A DNA stretch of 64,000 bases from contig JAOSKV010000001.1 in NCBI GenBank assembly GCA_027493405.1, positions 195,844 through 259,843 on the forward strand, given 5' to 3'. This document shows, one piece after another, positions 48,298-57,539 of this stretch. The notes beneath the pieces were generated by a model. That model saw only the letters and a list, made by a program, of their open reading frames with translations. It was not told the DNA's origin and made no database searches. Origin of the DNA: FEB-22 sp003105195. GTDB taxonomy: Bacteria; Pseudomonadota; Alphaproteobacteria; Rhizobiales; Xanthobacteraceae. A program made the position numbers and the translations under genes. The number at the start of each line of letters is the position of its first letter. Within the stretch, counting starts at the first letter, position 1.

Positions 48298-48313
48298 TTA
48301 ACGCGCGGTGAAC
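48298..48313 (+). promoter_or_regulatory. CtrA-like site upstream of the TPR gene
   Basis: TTAA (48298-48301), seven bases, then TGAAC (48309-48313): one mismatch to TTAA-N7-TTAAC. It ends about 100 bases before the TPR gene start. One-mismatch sites occur by chance, so this is weak. Confidence 0.25.
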
Positions 48314-48414
48314 GGCCGGTTGCGGATTGCGGTTCCGTCCTAGCTTTGCGGTCACGAAATGCTGGTACTGCTGCGCCTCCGCTACAGGGGTATTTGGCAG
48401 GGGGCCGATCCGTG

Positions 48415-49275
48415 ATGTCTCGCCTGATTCCGACGGTCCTCCTGTCGGCGACGCTTCTCGTTGCGGCCGCTCCCGCGCGGGCGCAAGTGGATCGCCTGGC
48501 CTATCTCACGGGGGAGGCCAAGCAGGCCGAGAGCGTGCGCGACCACGTTCGCGCGGTGGTGTTCTACACCCAGATCCTCAAGGAGCTCGAGCCGCCCGAC
48601 GAGGTGCGCCGCGAGATCCTCACCCGCCGCGCCACCGCCTACGAGTTCGTGCGCGACCACGACCGCGCCGAGCAGGACTGGGCCGCGGCGCTCGAGATCG
48701 TGCCGGTCGACCCGGCCGTGCATGCGGCGCGCGGGTTCTTCTTCCTGCGCCGGCAGCGGCACGGCGACGCCCTCGCCGACTTCGTCGTCGGCGCTGGGCT
48801 CGATCCCGCGAACCCGGTCTTCCTCTACGGCCAGGGGCGGGTGCTGGCGGGCCGCGGCGACTATCGCGGCGCGATCGACCGCTATTCCGAGGCGATCCGG
48901 ATCGCGCCGCAGCTCGGCTCGAACTTTCTCTGGCGCGCGGAGGCCCGTGTCCGTCTCGGCGATCACGCGCGCGCCCAGGCCGACTACGACCGGGCTCTCG
49001 AGCTCGGCGGCCTCAAGGGGCCGGAGGTCGCCTTCGCCTATGTGGGGCGCGGCATGAGCCGCTTCACGCTCGAGAACATGGACGGCGCGATCGACGACTT
49101 CAGCCGGGCGCTCGATCGCTTCCCGGGCGATCCCCGCACGCTGAAGTGGCGCGGCTACGCCTACGAGCGTCTCGGCCGCTACGAGCTCGCGCTCGCCGAC
49201 TACGAGCGCGCCTCGCGCCAGACCTCCTATGATCCCTGGCTCAAGAGCAGCCTGCGCCGGATCCGCTCGCGCTGA
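48415..49275 (+). CDS. Exported tetratricopeptide-repeat protein
   Basis: 286 residues from ATG 48415 (GTG one codon earlier is possible). The signal peptide is MSRLIPTVLLSATLLVAAAP, then ARAQ as cleavage site. The mature part is a chain of TPR units: VRREILTRRATAYEFVRDHD, PVFLYGQGRVLAGRGDYRGA, VAFAYVGRGMSRFTLENMDG and RTLKWRGYAYERLGRYELAL. TPRs mediate protein-protein contacts; the partner is not known. No other domain is seen. It is likely periplasmic. Confidence 0.88.
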   Translation: MSRLIPTVLLSATLLVAAAPARAQVDRLAYLTGEAKQAESVRDHVRAVVFYTQILKELEPPDEVRREILTRRATAYEFVRDHDRAEQDWAAALEIVPVDPAVHAARGFFFLRRQRHGDALADFVVGAGLDPANPVFLYGQGRVLAGRGDYRGAIDRYSEAIRIAPQLGSNFLWRAEARVRLGDHARAQADYDRALELGGLKGPEVAFAYVGRGMSRFTLENMDGAIDDFSRALDRFPGDPRTLKWRGYAYERLGRYELALADYERASRQTSYDPWLKSSLRRIRSR

Positions 49276-49318
49276 AGGGGGCGGTTCGGCCCTCCCGTGT
49301 GGAAGTCGCACTCTGCGC

Positions 49319-49432
49319 GTCATCCCGGCCGAGCGAAGCGGAGCCGGGATCCATAGCCCTGTATTTCCGCATCTCTTCCACCGGGAATATGGATCCGGCT
49401 CGCGCTCGCGTCGCTCGCTTGGCCGGGATGAC
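49319..49432. repeat. Long palindromic intergenic element (RIME/REP-like)
   Basis: The outer arms GTCATCCCGGCC (49319-49330) and GGCCGGGATGAC (49421-49432) are a perfect 12 bp inverted repeat. Inside, CCGGGATCCAT (49344-49354) and ATGGATCCGG (49389 on) also pair, so the whole 114 bases folds into one long hairpin. Related words occur at 37289-37447. It lies between convergent genes. Confidence 0.65.
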
Positions 49433-49479
49433 GCCGAGAATTGTCTTCTGACACATTAGGACTCACCCGCCCTGCGGCG

Positions 49480-50022
49480 CTACGGCGCCAGCACCCGCGC
49501 CCGGTGCCAGCGGATCGCGTCCTCCAGCCGGTCGTCGCCCCAGAAGATCTCGCCGCCGGTCGCAAACGTCGGCGCCCCGAAGATGCCGAGCGCGCGCGCC
49601 TCGTCGGTGGCGGCCGCATAGGCGCGGCCGATCGCGTCCGATTGCGCGAGGTCGACCACGCGGCGCGGATCCTGGCCGATCTCGCGCAGGCTCTCCGACA
49701 CGTTCGGCTCGCTGCCGGCCTCCTGCGCGTCGTCGAACCAGCGGCGATAGGTGGCCCGCACATAGTCGGCGCACCAGCCTTCCTCGGCGCCGACCACCGC
49801 GATCCGGTTGGCGAGGTCGAAGTTCTGCAGCGGGTAGGGCGGCCGGCGCTCGAAGGGAAAGCCGTAGGCCTCGGCCCGGCGCTCGACGTCGCGCCACATA
49901 TAGGCGAGCTTCGCCGGCTTCGAGAGCGGCCGGTTGTCCATCTCGATCATGATCGCGCGCACCCCGAAGGGGCGCCAGCGGAAGCGGATGTCGCTCACGT
50001 CCTCGATGCGGTCGAGGCGCAT
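49480..50022 (-). CDS. 2-hydroxychromene-2-carboxylate isomerase-like (DsbA fold), N-terminus damaged
   Basis: The visible part (180 residues from ATG 50022) has RFRWRPFGVRAI, MDNRPLSKPAKLAYMWRDVE, the HCCA isomerase helical region and the hallmark C-terminus GIFGAPTFATGGEIFWGDDR. Family members are about 200 residues and start with a strand plus an active-site serine that binds glutathione; that part is missing. Directly upstream (50041-50095) is a G/C/A homopolymer block of the same artefact look as in rne, so the true start is probably lost there. These enzymes are kappa-GST-like isomerases of aromatic breakdown; a GST gene diverges from it. Confidence 0.82.
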   Translation of the reverse strand: MRLDRIEDVSDIRFRWRPFGVRAIMIEMDNRPLSKPAKLAYMWRDVERRAEAYGFPFERRPPYPLQNFDLANRIAVVGAEEGWCADYVRATYRRWFDDAQEAGSEPNVSESLREIGQDPRRVVDLAQSDAIGRAYAAATDEARALGIFGAPTFATGGEIFWGDDRLEDAIRWHRARVLAP

Positions 50023-50040
50023 CACCGTGAGGGACGGATG

Positions 50041-50095
50041 GGGGCGGCGGGGGGGGAACAAAAAAACGCGGGGGGGGGGCCGGGGGTCCCTCGCG
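50041..50095. other. Artefact-like homopolymer block before the isomerase gene
   Basis: Runs of G (six to ten), an A7 run and CCGGGGG follow one another with almost no other sequence. It coincides with the missing N-terminus of the isomerase and matches the rne block in style (G/C runs around an AACAA core). Confidence 0.7.
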
Positions 50096-50211
50096 CGCGG
50101 GCCAAGCCTAGGCGGGGAGGCCGCGGCTGACAATGCGGTGGGCGCGGCCCTTGGCGCGGCCGGGGCGCGAAGGCTATCGTCCGGCTTCCAACGCCCGCCC
50201 CCGGAGACACG

Positions 50212-50829
50212 ATGCTCAAGCTCTACTACGCACCGAGAACCTGCGCGCTCGCCTCGCATATCGCCCTCGAGGAGGCGGACGCCGACTACGAGGCCGTGCG
50301 GATCAGCTTCGCCGACAACGAGCAGAACGGCCCGGACTATCTCGCGGTCAATCCCAAGGGCCGGGTGCCGGCGCTCGTCACCGGGCGCGGCGTGCTCACC
50401 GAGACGCCCGCGATCCTCGCTTTCATCGCCCAGAGCTTCCCGCAGGCGCGGCTCGCGCCCGAGGATCCCTTCGCGTTCGCGGAGGTGCAGGCCTTCAACA
50501 GCTATCTCTGCTCGACCGTGCACGTCGCCCACGCCCACCGCGTGCGCGGCGCGCGCTGGGCCGACGATCCGGCGGCGCTCGAGGCCATGAAGCGCAAGGT
50601 GCCGCAATCGGTCGGCGACTGCTTCGCGCTGATCGAGCGCGAGATGCTCGCCGGCCCCTGGGTGATGGGCGAGACCTACACGATCTGCGATCCCTACCTG
50701 TTCACCCTCACGGGCTGGCTCGCCGGCGACGGCGTCGACGTCGCGCGCTTCCCGAAGGTCCAGGCGCACCGGCGCCGCATGTCCGAGCGCCCCGCCGTGC
50801 AGGTGGCGCTGGCCGAGGAGGGCGGCTGA
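50212..50829 (+). CDS. Glutathione S-transferase, beta-class type
   Basis: 205 residues. The N-terminal thioredoxin-like domain starts MLKLYYAPRTCALASHIALE with the beta-class cysteine C11, then VNPKGRVPALVTGRGVLTET (cis-proline and the glutathione Glu-Thr). The C-terminal helical domain has GETYTICDPYLFTLTGWL with the conserved N-capping aspartate. Beta-class GSTs conjugate or store glutathione and dehalogenate aromatics in the cytoplasm. It diverges from the isomerase gene, a pairing seen in aromatic-breakdown regions, though no other such gene is here. Confidence 0.92.
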   Translation: MLKLYYAPRTCALASHIALEEADADYEAVRISFADNEQNGPDYLAVNPKGRVPALVTGRGVLTETPAILAFIAQSFPQARLAPEDPFAFAEVQAFNSYLCSTVHVAHAHRVRGARWADDPAALEAMKRKVPQSVGDCFALIEREMLAGPWVMGETYTICDPYLFTLTGWLAGDGVDVARFPKVQAHRRRMSERPAVQVALAEEGG

Positions 50830-50842
50830 GCCGGGGACGGCA

Positions 50843-50906
50843 GGGTGGGCGAGATCGCCCACAAGCTTCCCGTCGCGCACCGAGGATCGATCGATCTTGC
50901 CCACCC
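50843..50906. terminator. Inverted repeat between convergent GST and parE
   Basis: GGGTGGGCGAGATCG (50843-50857) and CGATCTTGCCCACCC (50892-50906) pair over 15 bases with one mismatch. The element sits in the 86-base gap between the two stops, so it can end both transcripts. Confidence 0.55.
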
Positions 50907-50915
50907 GACGGGCCG

Positions 50916-52979
<2,064 letters not shown>

Positions 52980-53182
52980 GGGATGGGACCGGATTCCGGG
53001 AGTTCGGGACGAATCAGTTGCGCCGACTATGCCACGCCGGGGCGGCCGAGGTGATGGGCCGGGAAACCGGCCCTTTTCGGGCCGGGGCCGGCCCGGCGCG
53101 CCGGGGGTGGCTGCGGCGCCGGCGCGCTGGTGTCGGGGCGGCAGGCGCGATACACGGGGGCGCCCGCAACGCGTTGCTCCCC

Positions 53183-53716
53183 ATGGAATTCGCTGCCCTC
53201 CAAGCCTACGCCGACCAGGTGATCGAGTTCGTGCGCCAGAACCAGGCCTGGGCGGCGCCGGTGGTGTTCGCGCTCTGCTTCGCCGAATCGCTCGCCTTCG
53301 TCTCGCTGTTCATTCCGGCCTGGGCCGCCCTCGTCGGCATCGGCGCCATGATCGGGGCGAGCGGGCTCGATTTCTGGTCGATCTGGGTCGCCGGCGCGAT
53401 CGGCGCTGCGCTCGGCGACTGGGTCTCCTACTGGTTCGGCAAGACCTTCAAGTCCTCGGTCGCGCGCATCTGGCCGCTGTCGCGCCATCCCGACATGCTG
53501 CCGCGCGGTGAGGCGTTCATCCGGCGCTGGGGCGTGGCCGCGATCTTCATCGGCAGGTTCTTCGGTCCGCTGCGCGCCGCGGTGCCGCTGGTCGCGGGCA
53601 TCCTCAACATGCCGTGGTGGCCGTTCCAGCTCGCCAACTTCTCGTCGGCCTTCGTCTGGGCGGCGGTGCTGCTCGCCCCCGGCGCGTTCGGCATGAAGTT
53701 CCTGCTCGGCGGCTGA
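53183..53716 (+). CDS. DedA/SNARE-associated membrane protein
   Basis: 177 residues from MEFAALQAYADQVIEF. The DedA (VTT) fold shows four to five hydrophobic helices: AAPVVFALCFAESLAFVSLF, AALVGIGAMIGASGLDFWSI, then GAALGDWVSYWFGKTF with the conserved G-x-x-x-G-D-x2-Y-x2-G word, and FIGRFFGPLRAAVPLVAGIL, the signature R-F-x-P-x-R region. DedA proteins are flippases for undecaprenyl phosphate or phospholipids in the inner membrane. The first in-frame ATG at 52964 would add a non-conserved 73 residues. Confidence 0.93.
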   Translation: MEFAALQAYADQVIEFVRQNQAWAAPVVFALCFAESLAFVSLFIPAWAALVGIGAMIGASGLDFWSIWVAGAIGAALGDWVSYWFGKTFKSSVARIWPLSRHPDMLPRGEAFIRRWGVAAIFIGRFFGPLRAAVPLVAGILNMPWWPFQLANFSSAFVWAAVLLAPGAFGMKFLLGG

Positions 53717-53877
53717 GCGAGGACGCCCGTCGCATCATGAAATTGTGGGACTTATCGTCGCCCCGCGGTGTTCACTTGGGCGCGAGGACGCCGGCTTTCG
53801 CTTGTCGCGCGATCGTCGGCCGATACGATGCACGTCGCCTTTTCGCCCCCAAGAACAAACGTGAGGGAGAGCAGTCC

Positions 53878-54879
53878 ATGACACAGCTGACACGTCGCCA
53901 CATGGTCGCGACCGTCGCGGGCGCCGCCGCCGCGACCGCGCTCGGCCCGCTCGCGCCCGCATCGGCGCAGTCCGCGCCGCCGCAGGCCGGCAAGCAGGCG
54001 CCCGGCTGGTACCGCTACAAGGTCGGCGACATCGAGGTGACGGTGGTCACCGACGGGGTGAACCGGTTCAAGTTCCCCGACAACTTCGTCGTCAACGCCA
54101 AGCGCGAGGAGGTCAATGCCGCCCTCGCGGCCGCCTACCTGGACCAGGACACGGTGGCGATTCCGTTCACGCCGATCGTCGTGAACACGGGATCGAAGCT
54201 GGTCGTCATGGACACCGGGACCGGGGAGGGCAGCTTCGCAGCCAGCAAGGGCGCGAACGGCCAGTTCCATGGCAACCTCGCGGCCGCCGGACTCGACTCC
54301 AAGGCCGTCGATGCCGTGATCATCTCGCACTATCATGGCGACCACATCAACGGCCTGGTCAAGCCCGACGGCGCGCCGGCCTTCGCCAAGGCCGAGATCC
54401 TCGTGCCGTCGGCCGAGCACAAGTACTGGATGGACGACGGCGAGATGAGCCGCGCGGCGGGCACGCGCCTGGAAGGGGCGTTCAAGAACGTGCGCCGCGT
54501 CTTCAATGCCGAGATCCAGAAGCGGGTGAAGACCTACGACTCCGGCAAGGAGGTGGTCTCGGGCATCACGGCCGTCGCCACGCCCGGCCACACGCCGGGA
54601 CACACGTCCTTCGTGGTCGCCTCCGGCAACAACAGCGTCTACGTCCAGTCGGACGTCACCAACGTGCCGTTCCTGTTCGTGCGCAATCCGGGCTGGCAGG
54701 TCATGTTCGACCAGGATCCCAACATGGCCGAGGCGACGCGCCGCAAGGTCTTCGACATGGCGGCCGCCGAGAAGATGAAGGTGCAGGGCTTCCACTATCC
54801 GTTCCCCTCGCTCGCCTATATCGAGAAGGCCGGCTCCGGCTACCGCGAGGTGCCGGTGCCGTGGAGCCCGACGATCTGA
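53878..54879 (+). CDS. Tat-exported metallo-beta-lactamase-fold hydrolase
   Basis: 333 residues from ATG 53878, after GTGAGGGAGAG. The N-terminus MTQLTRRHMVATVAGAAAAT has a TRRHM twin-arginine type start and a PASAQ cleavage site, so Tat export to the periplasm is likely. The metal site is HYHGDH at 151-156 (VIISHYHGDHING), then ATPGHTPGHTSF and SDVTNVPF, giving the ligand set of the fold. Family members hydrolyse lactones, phosphodiesters or act on quorum signals; no substrate can be named. The C-terminus HYPFPSLAYIEKAGSGYREV is typical of Rhizobiales paralogues. A strong terminator follows. Confidence 0.92.
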   Translation: MTQLTRRHMVATVAGAAAATALGPLAPASAQSAPPQAGKQAPGWYRYKVGDIEVTVVTDGVNRFKFPDNFVVNAKREEVNAALAAAYLDQDTVAIPFTPIVVNTGSKLVVMDTGTGEGSFAASKGANGQFHGNLAAAGLDSKAVDAVIISHYHGDHINGLVKPDGAPAFAKAEILVPSAEHKYWMDDGEMSRAAGTRLEGAFKNVRRVFNAEIQKRVKTYDSGKEVVSGITAVATPGHTPGHTSFVVASGNNSVYVQSDVTNVPFLFVRNPGWQVMFDQDPNMAEATRRKVFDMAAAEKMKVQGFHYPFPSLAYIEKAGSGYREVPVPWSPTI

Positions 54880-55239
54880 GCCGTAGGACCAGGACGATCG
54901 CGAAGGCCGCCGCAGGGCGGCCTTCGCTTTCCGCGCGGACGTTCGCCGCGAAGTGTCGGACGCCGACGCGCCGCAGGCTCTCCGACATGGTGGCCACGGA
55001 GCGGATCGATCTCGAGCGACCACTACCGCGGTCGGTCTCGGCCACGCCGGCGGGGCCGCTATCGGCTGGTTCCGGCCATCTGGAATCCCAAACTCTGAAG
55101 TCCGGCGCGGCGAAGTCGGCGCAGGACGCCCGCCTCGCGCCGGACTTCGTCCACACTTGTGCCCGCATCCTGCGTCACGGTGAATCGTTGCGTCGCCAGG
55201 GAGACACTGGAGCGCCGCGACAGGGACGGGGATCGATTC
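54880..55239 (+). other. 360 bp non-coding stretch after the metallo-beta-lactamase-fold gene
   Basis: Beyond the terminator at 54900-54930 I see no ribosome site followed by a protein-like frame. Several open frames run through but have no coherent composition. A promoter for the small gene at 55240 may lie here; none is clear. Confidence 0.5.
54900..54930 (+). terminator. Rho-independent terminator
   Basis: GCGAAGGCCGCC (54900-54911) and GGCGGCCTTCGC (54916-54927) form a perfect 12 bp stem with a GCAG loop, followed by TTT. It lies 20 bases after the preceding stop. Confidence 0.85.
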
Positions 55240-55524
55240 ATGCACAGAGAGAACGCGTCGCCACCCGTGTTCACGGGAGCCGAGCTGGCGCTTGCCGACG
55301 TGCTGGCCGCCGTGATCGAGGAGCTGATCGCGGGCGACGCCTATGCGTCCGAGAGCTTCACGCGCACCGCATCGGCGCTGCGCGAGCGCTACGAGACGCG
55401 CGGACTGCGGTCGTCGGTCGCCATGATCGACTACCTGCGACGCCGCCTCGCGGGCCCGCAACCGCGCGACGAGCTCGTGCGGCTGCAGGCCTTCGACGGC
55501 CTGGTCCGCAAGGGATCGAACTGA
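55240..55524 (+). CDS. Small hypothetical protein
   Basis: 94 residues from MHRENASPPVFTGAELALAD. I do not recognise it. The sequence is helical-looking and compact: an acidic helix ADVLAAVIEELIAGDAYASE, then SFTRTASALRERYETRGLRS and a basic end LRRRLAGPQPRDELVRLQAF. There is no signal peptide, cysteine or membrane part. Codon use and composition are like the neighbouring genes, which supports translation. An earlier start at 55159 is possible. It lies between an exported hydrolase and a PaiB-like gene with no clear operon link. Could be a DNA-binding or regulatory small protein, but nothing shows this. Confidence 0.55.
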   Translation: MHRENASPPVFTGAELALADVLAAVIEELIAGDAYASESFTRTASALRERYETRGLRSSVAMIDYLRRRLAGPQPRDELVRLQAFDGLVRKGSN

Positions 55525-55762
55525 CGCTGCGGAATTCGCTTGACCGGGCGGGGCTCCCGTATTATGTGGCCGCCGCCATGACGATGATCGACCAGACCGC
55601 GCTGCGACGCCGCCGCTCCGAACGGGCGGCCGCGGCGAACGATTCCCACTGATCATCGCCCGTGCCGCCGGAGACGGCTCCGCGGCACCCTGTCCCGACG
55701 CACTCTGTCCCGACAATCCGCGACGTGTCCGATCTCCGGCCAGCAAACCCGGAGCCACGACC

Positions 55763-56450
55763 ATGTACGTTCATCCCGCTTTCACCGTCCATCCCGCGAC
55801 CAGCCTCGCCTTCGCGGGCGCGCGCGGCTTCGGGCTGGTGGTCGCCTGCGACGGCGGCCGGCCGGTCGCCTCGCCGCTGCCCTTCGCGCTCATCGAGGCC
55901 GACGGCAAGCCGCCGCGGCTGCGCTTCCACGTGGCGCGCGCCAACCCGCTCGCCGCGCTCGCGGCGCGCGGCGGCGTCTGGCTCGTCGCGGTCCAGGGCA
56001 GCGACGCCTATGTCTCGCCCGACTGGTACGCGAGCCCCGACCAGGTGCCGACCTGGCTCTACGAGGCGGTGCATCTCTCGGGCCCCGTGCAGGTGGTGCC
56101 GCCCAAGCACGTGGCGGCGCATCTCGACGAGCTCGGCGCCCGGTTCGAGCGGTGGCTCGCCCCGAAGCCGCCGTGGACCGCCGACAAGGTCTCGCCCCGG
56201 CGGCGCGAGATGCTGATGGCCGCGATCGTCGCGGTCGAGATGATCGTCGAGACCGTCGAGGGCAACTTCAAGCTCAACCAGCACAAGTCCGACGCCGACC
56301 ATGTCGCGGTGGCGGGCGCGCTGCTGCGCGCGCCCGATCACGGCGCGCGGGCGCCCGCCCCCCGGAGGGGGGGGCTTGCGGCCGCACCTGGCCTATGAAC
56401 CCGCGGACGACCTCGCGCCCGCCGACGCGACCCCCGTCGCCTGCGCCTAG
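55763..56450 (+). CDS. PaiB-like FMN-binding protein, frame broken near 56355-56375
   Basis: The main frame (from ATG 55763) has the PaiB fold: MYVHPAFTVHPATSLAFAGA, PVASPLPFALIEADGKPPRL, VQGSDAYVSPDWYASPDQVP, TWLYEAVHLSGPVQ and KLNQHKSDADHVAVAGALLR, the last the family signature. After a C6/G8 run at 56357-56374 the frame shifts; LRPHLAYEPADDLAPADATP in the other frame reaches a stop at 56448-56450, restoring a normal C-terminus. A sequencing error is probable. PaiB homologues bind FMN or haem and act as regulators of sporulation or proteases in Bacillus; the role here is unknown. It ends 14 bases before argC. Confidence 0.82.
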
Positions 56451-56464
56451 ACCCGGAGGACCCG

Positions 56465-57523
56465 ATGACCACCAGAACCAGGATCGGCGTGCTCGGCGCC
56501 TCCGGCTACACGGGCGCGGAGCTGTTGCGCCTGCTCGTGCCGCATCCGCGCGTCGAGATCGCGCTGCTCACCGCCGACCGCAAGGCGGGCCAGGCGATGC
56601 GCGACGTGTTCCCGCAGTTCTCGCATGTCGCGCTGCCGAAGCTGGTCGCGATCGACAGCGTCGACTGGGCGCGCGCCGGCGTCGATTTCGTGTTCTGCGC
56701 GCTGCCGCACGCGACCACGCAGACCGTGATCACGGCGCTGCTCGCCGCGGCGCCGAAGACCCGGATCGTCGACCTCTCGGCGGACTTCCGCCTCTCCGAC
56801 CCGGCGGTCTATGCGCACTGGTACGGGCACGCGCACCAGGCGCTCGATCTGCAGCAGGAGGCGGTCTACGGCCTCACCGAGATCTATCGCGGCGCCATCA
56901 GGACGGCGCGGCTGGTCGCCAATCCGGGCTGCTACACGAGCTCCGCCGAGCTGCCGCTGATTCCGCTGCTGCGGGCGAAGGCGATCGATCCGGACGAGAT
57001 CGTGATCGACGCCAAGTCGGGCATGACCGGCGCCGGCCGGGCCGCCAAGGAGAACATGATCTTCTCCGAGGTGGCCGAGGGCTTCCACGCCTACGGCGTC
57101 GGGCATCATCGCCACATGGGCGAGATCGACCAGGAATGCTCGAAGGCGGCCGGCCGCGGCGTCACCGTCACCTTCACGCCGCATCTCGTGCCGATGAACC
57201 GCGGCATCCTCTCGACCATCTACGTGCGCTGCACGCAGGGGCGCAGCGTCGAGGACCTGCACGCCGCGCTCGCCGAGGCCTATGCGGGCGAGACCTTCGT
57301 GCACGTGCTCCCGTTCGGCGAGACGCCGCAGACGCGCCACGTGCGCGGCTCCAACATGACCTATCTGGGGGTCGCGAAGGACCGCAGGCCCGGCCGCGCC
57401 ATCGTCATCTCGGCGCTCGACAACCTGACCAAGGGCGCCTCGGGCCAGGCCGTGCAGAACATGAACGTGATGCTCGGCTTCCCCGAGACCGCCGGCCTCG
57501 AGCAGGTCGGCATGTTCCCGTGA
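56465..57523 (+). CDS. argC: N-acetyl-gamma-glutamyl-phosphate reductase
   Basis: 352 residues, type 1 ArgC. It starts with the NADP fold RIGVLGASGYTGAELLRLL, then FVFCALPHATTQTVI, IVDLSADFRL and the catalytic cysteine C156 in VANPGCYTSSAELPLI. The active-site histidine is in PHLVPMNRGI. The enzyme reduces N-acetylglutamyl 5-phosphate to the semialdehyde with NADPH in arginine synthesis. A GGAGGA site six bases upstream supports ATG 56465. No other arg gene is adjacent. It converges with the radical SAM gene across 16 bases. Confidence 0.97.
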   Translation: MTTRTRIGVLGASGYTGAELLRLLVPHPRVEIALLTADRKAGQAMRDVFPQFSHVALPKLVAIDSVDWARAGVDFVFCALPHATTQTVITALLAAAPKTRIVDLSADFRLSDPAVYAHWYGHAHQALDLQQEAVYGLTEIYRGAIRTARLVANPGCYTSSAELPLIPLLRAKAIDPDEIVIDAKSGMTGAGRAAKENMIFSEVAEGFHAYGVGHHRHMGEIDQECSKAAGRGVTVTFTPHLVPMNRGILSTIYVRCTQGRSVEDLHAALAEAYAGETFVHVLPFGETPQTRHVRGSNMTYLGVAKDRRPGRAIVISALDNLTKGASGQAVQNMNVMLGFPETAGLEQVGMFP

Positions 57524-57539
57524 GCGCGGGCGCCCGCCG

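Noticed and set aside
55578..55652. 24-codon frame MTMIDQTALRRRRSERAAAA
   Set aside because: No ribosome site and too short and basic to support.
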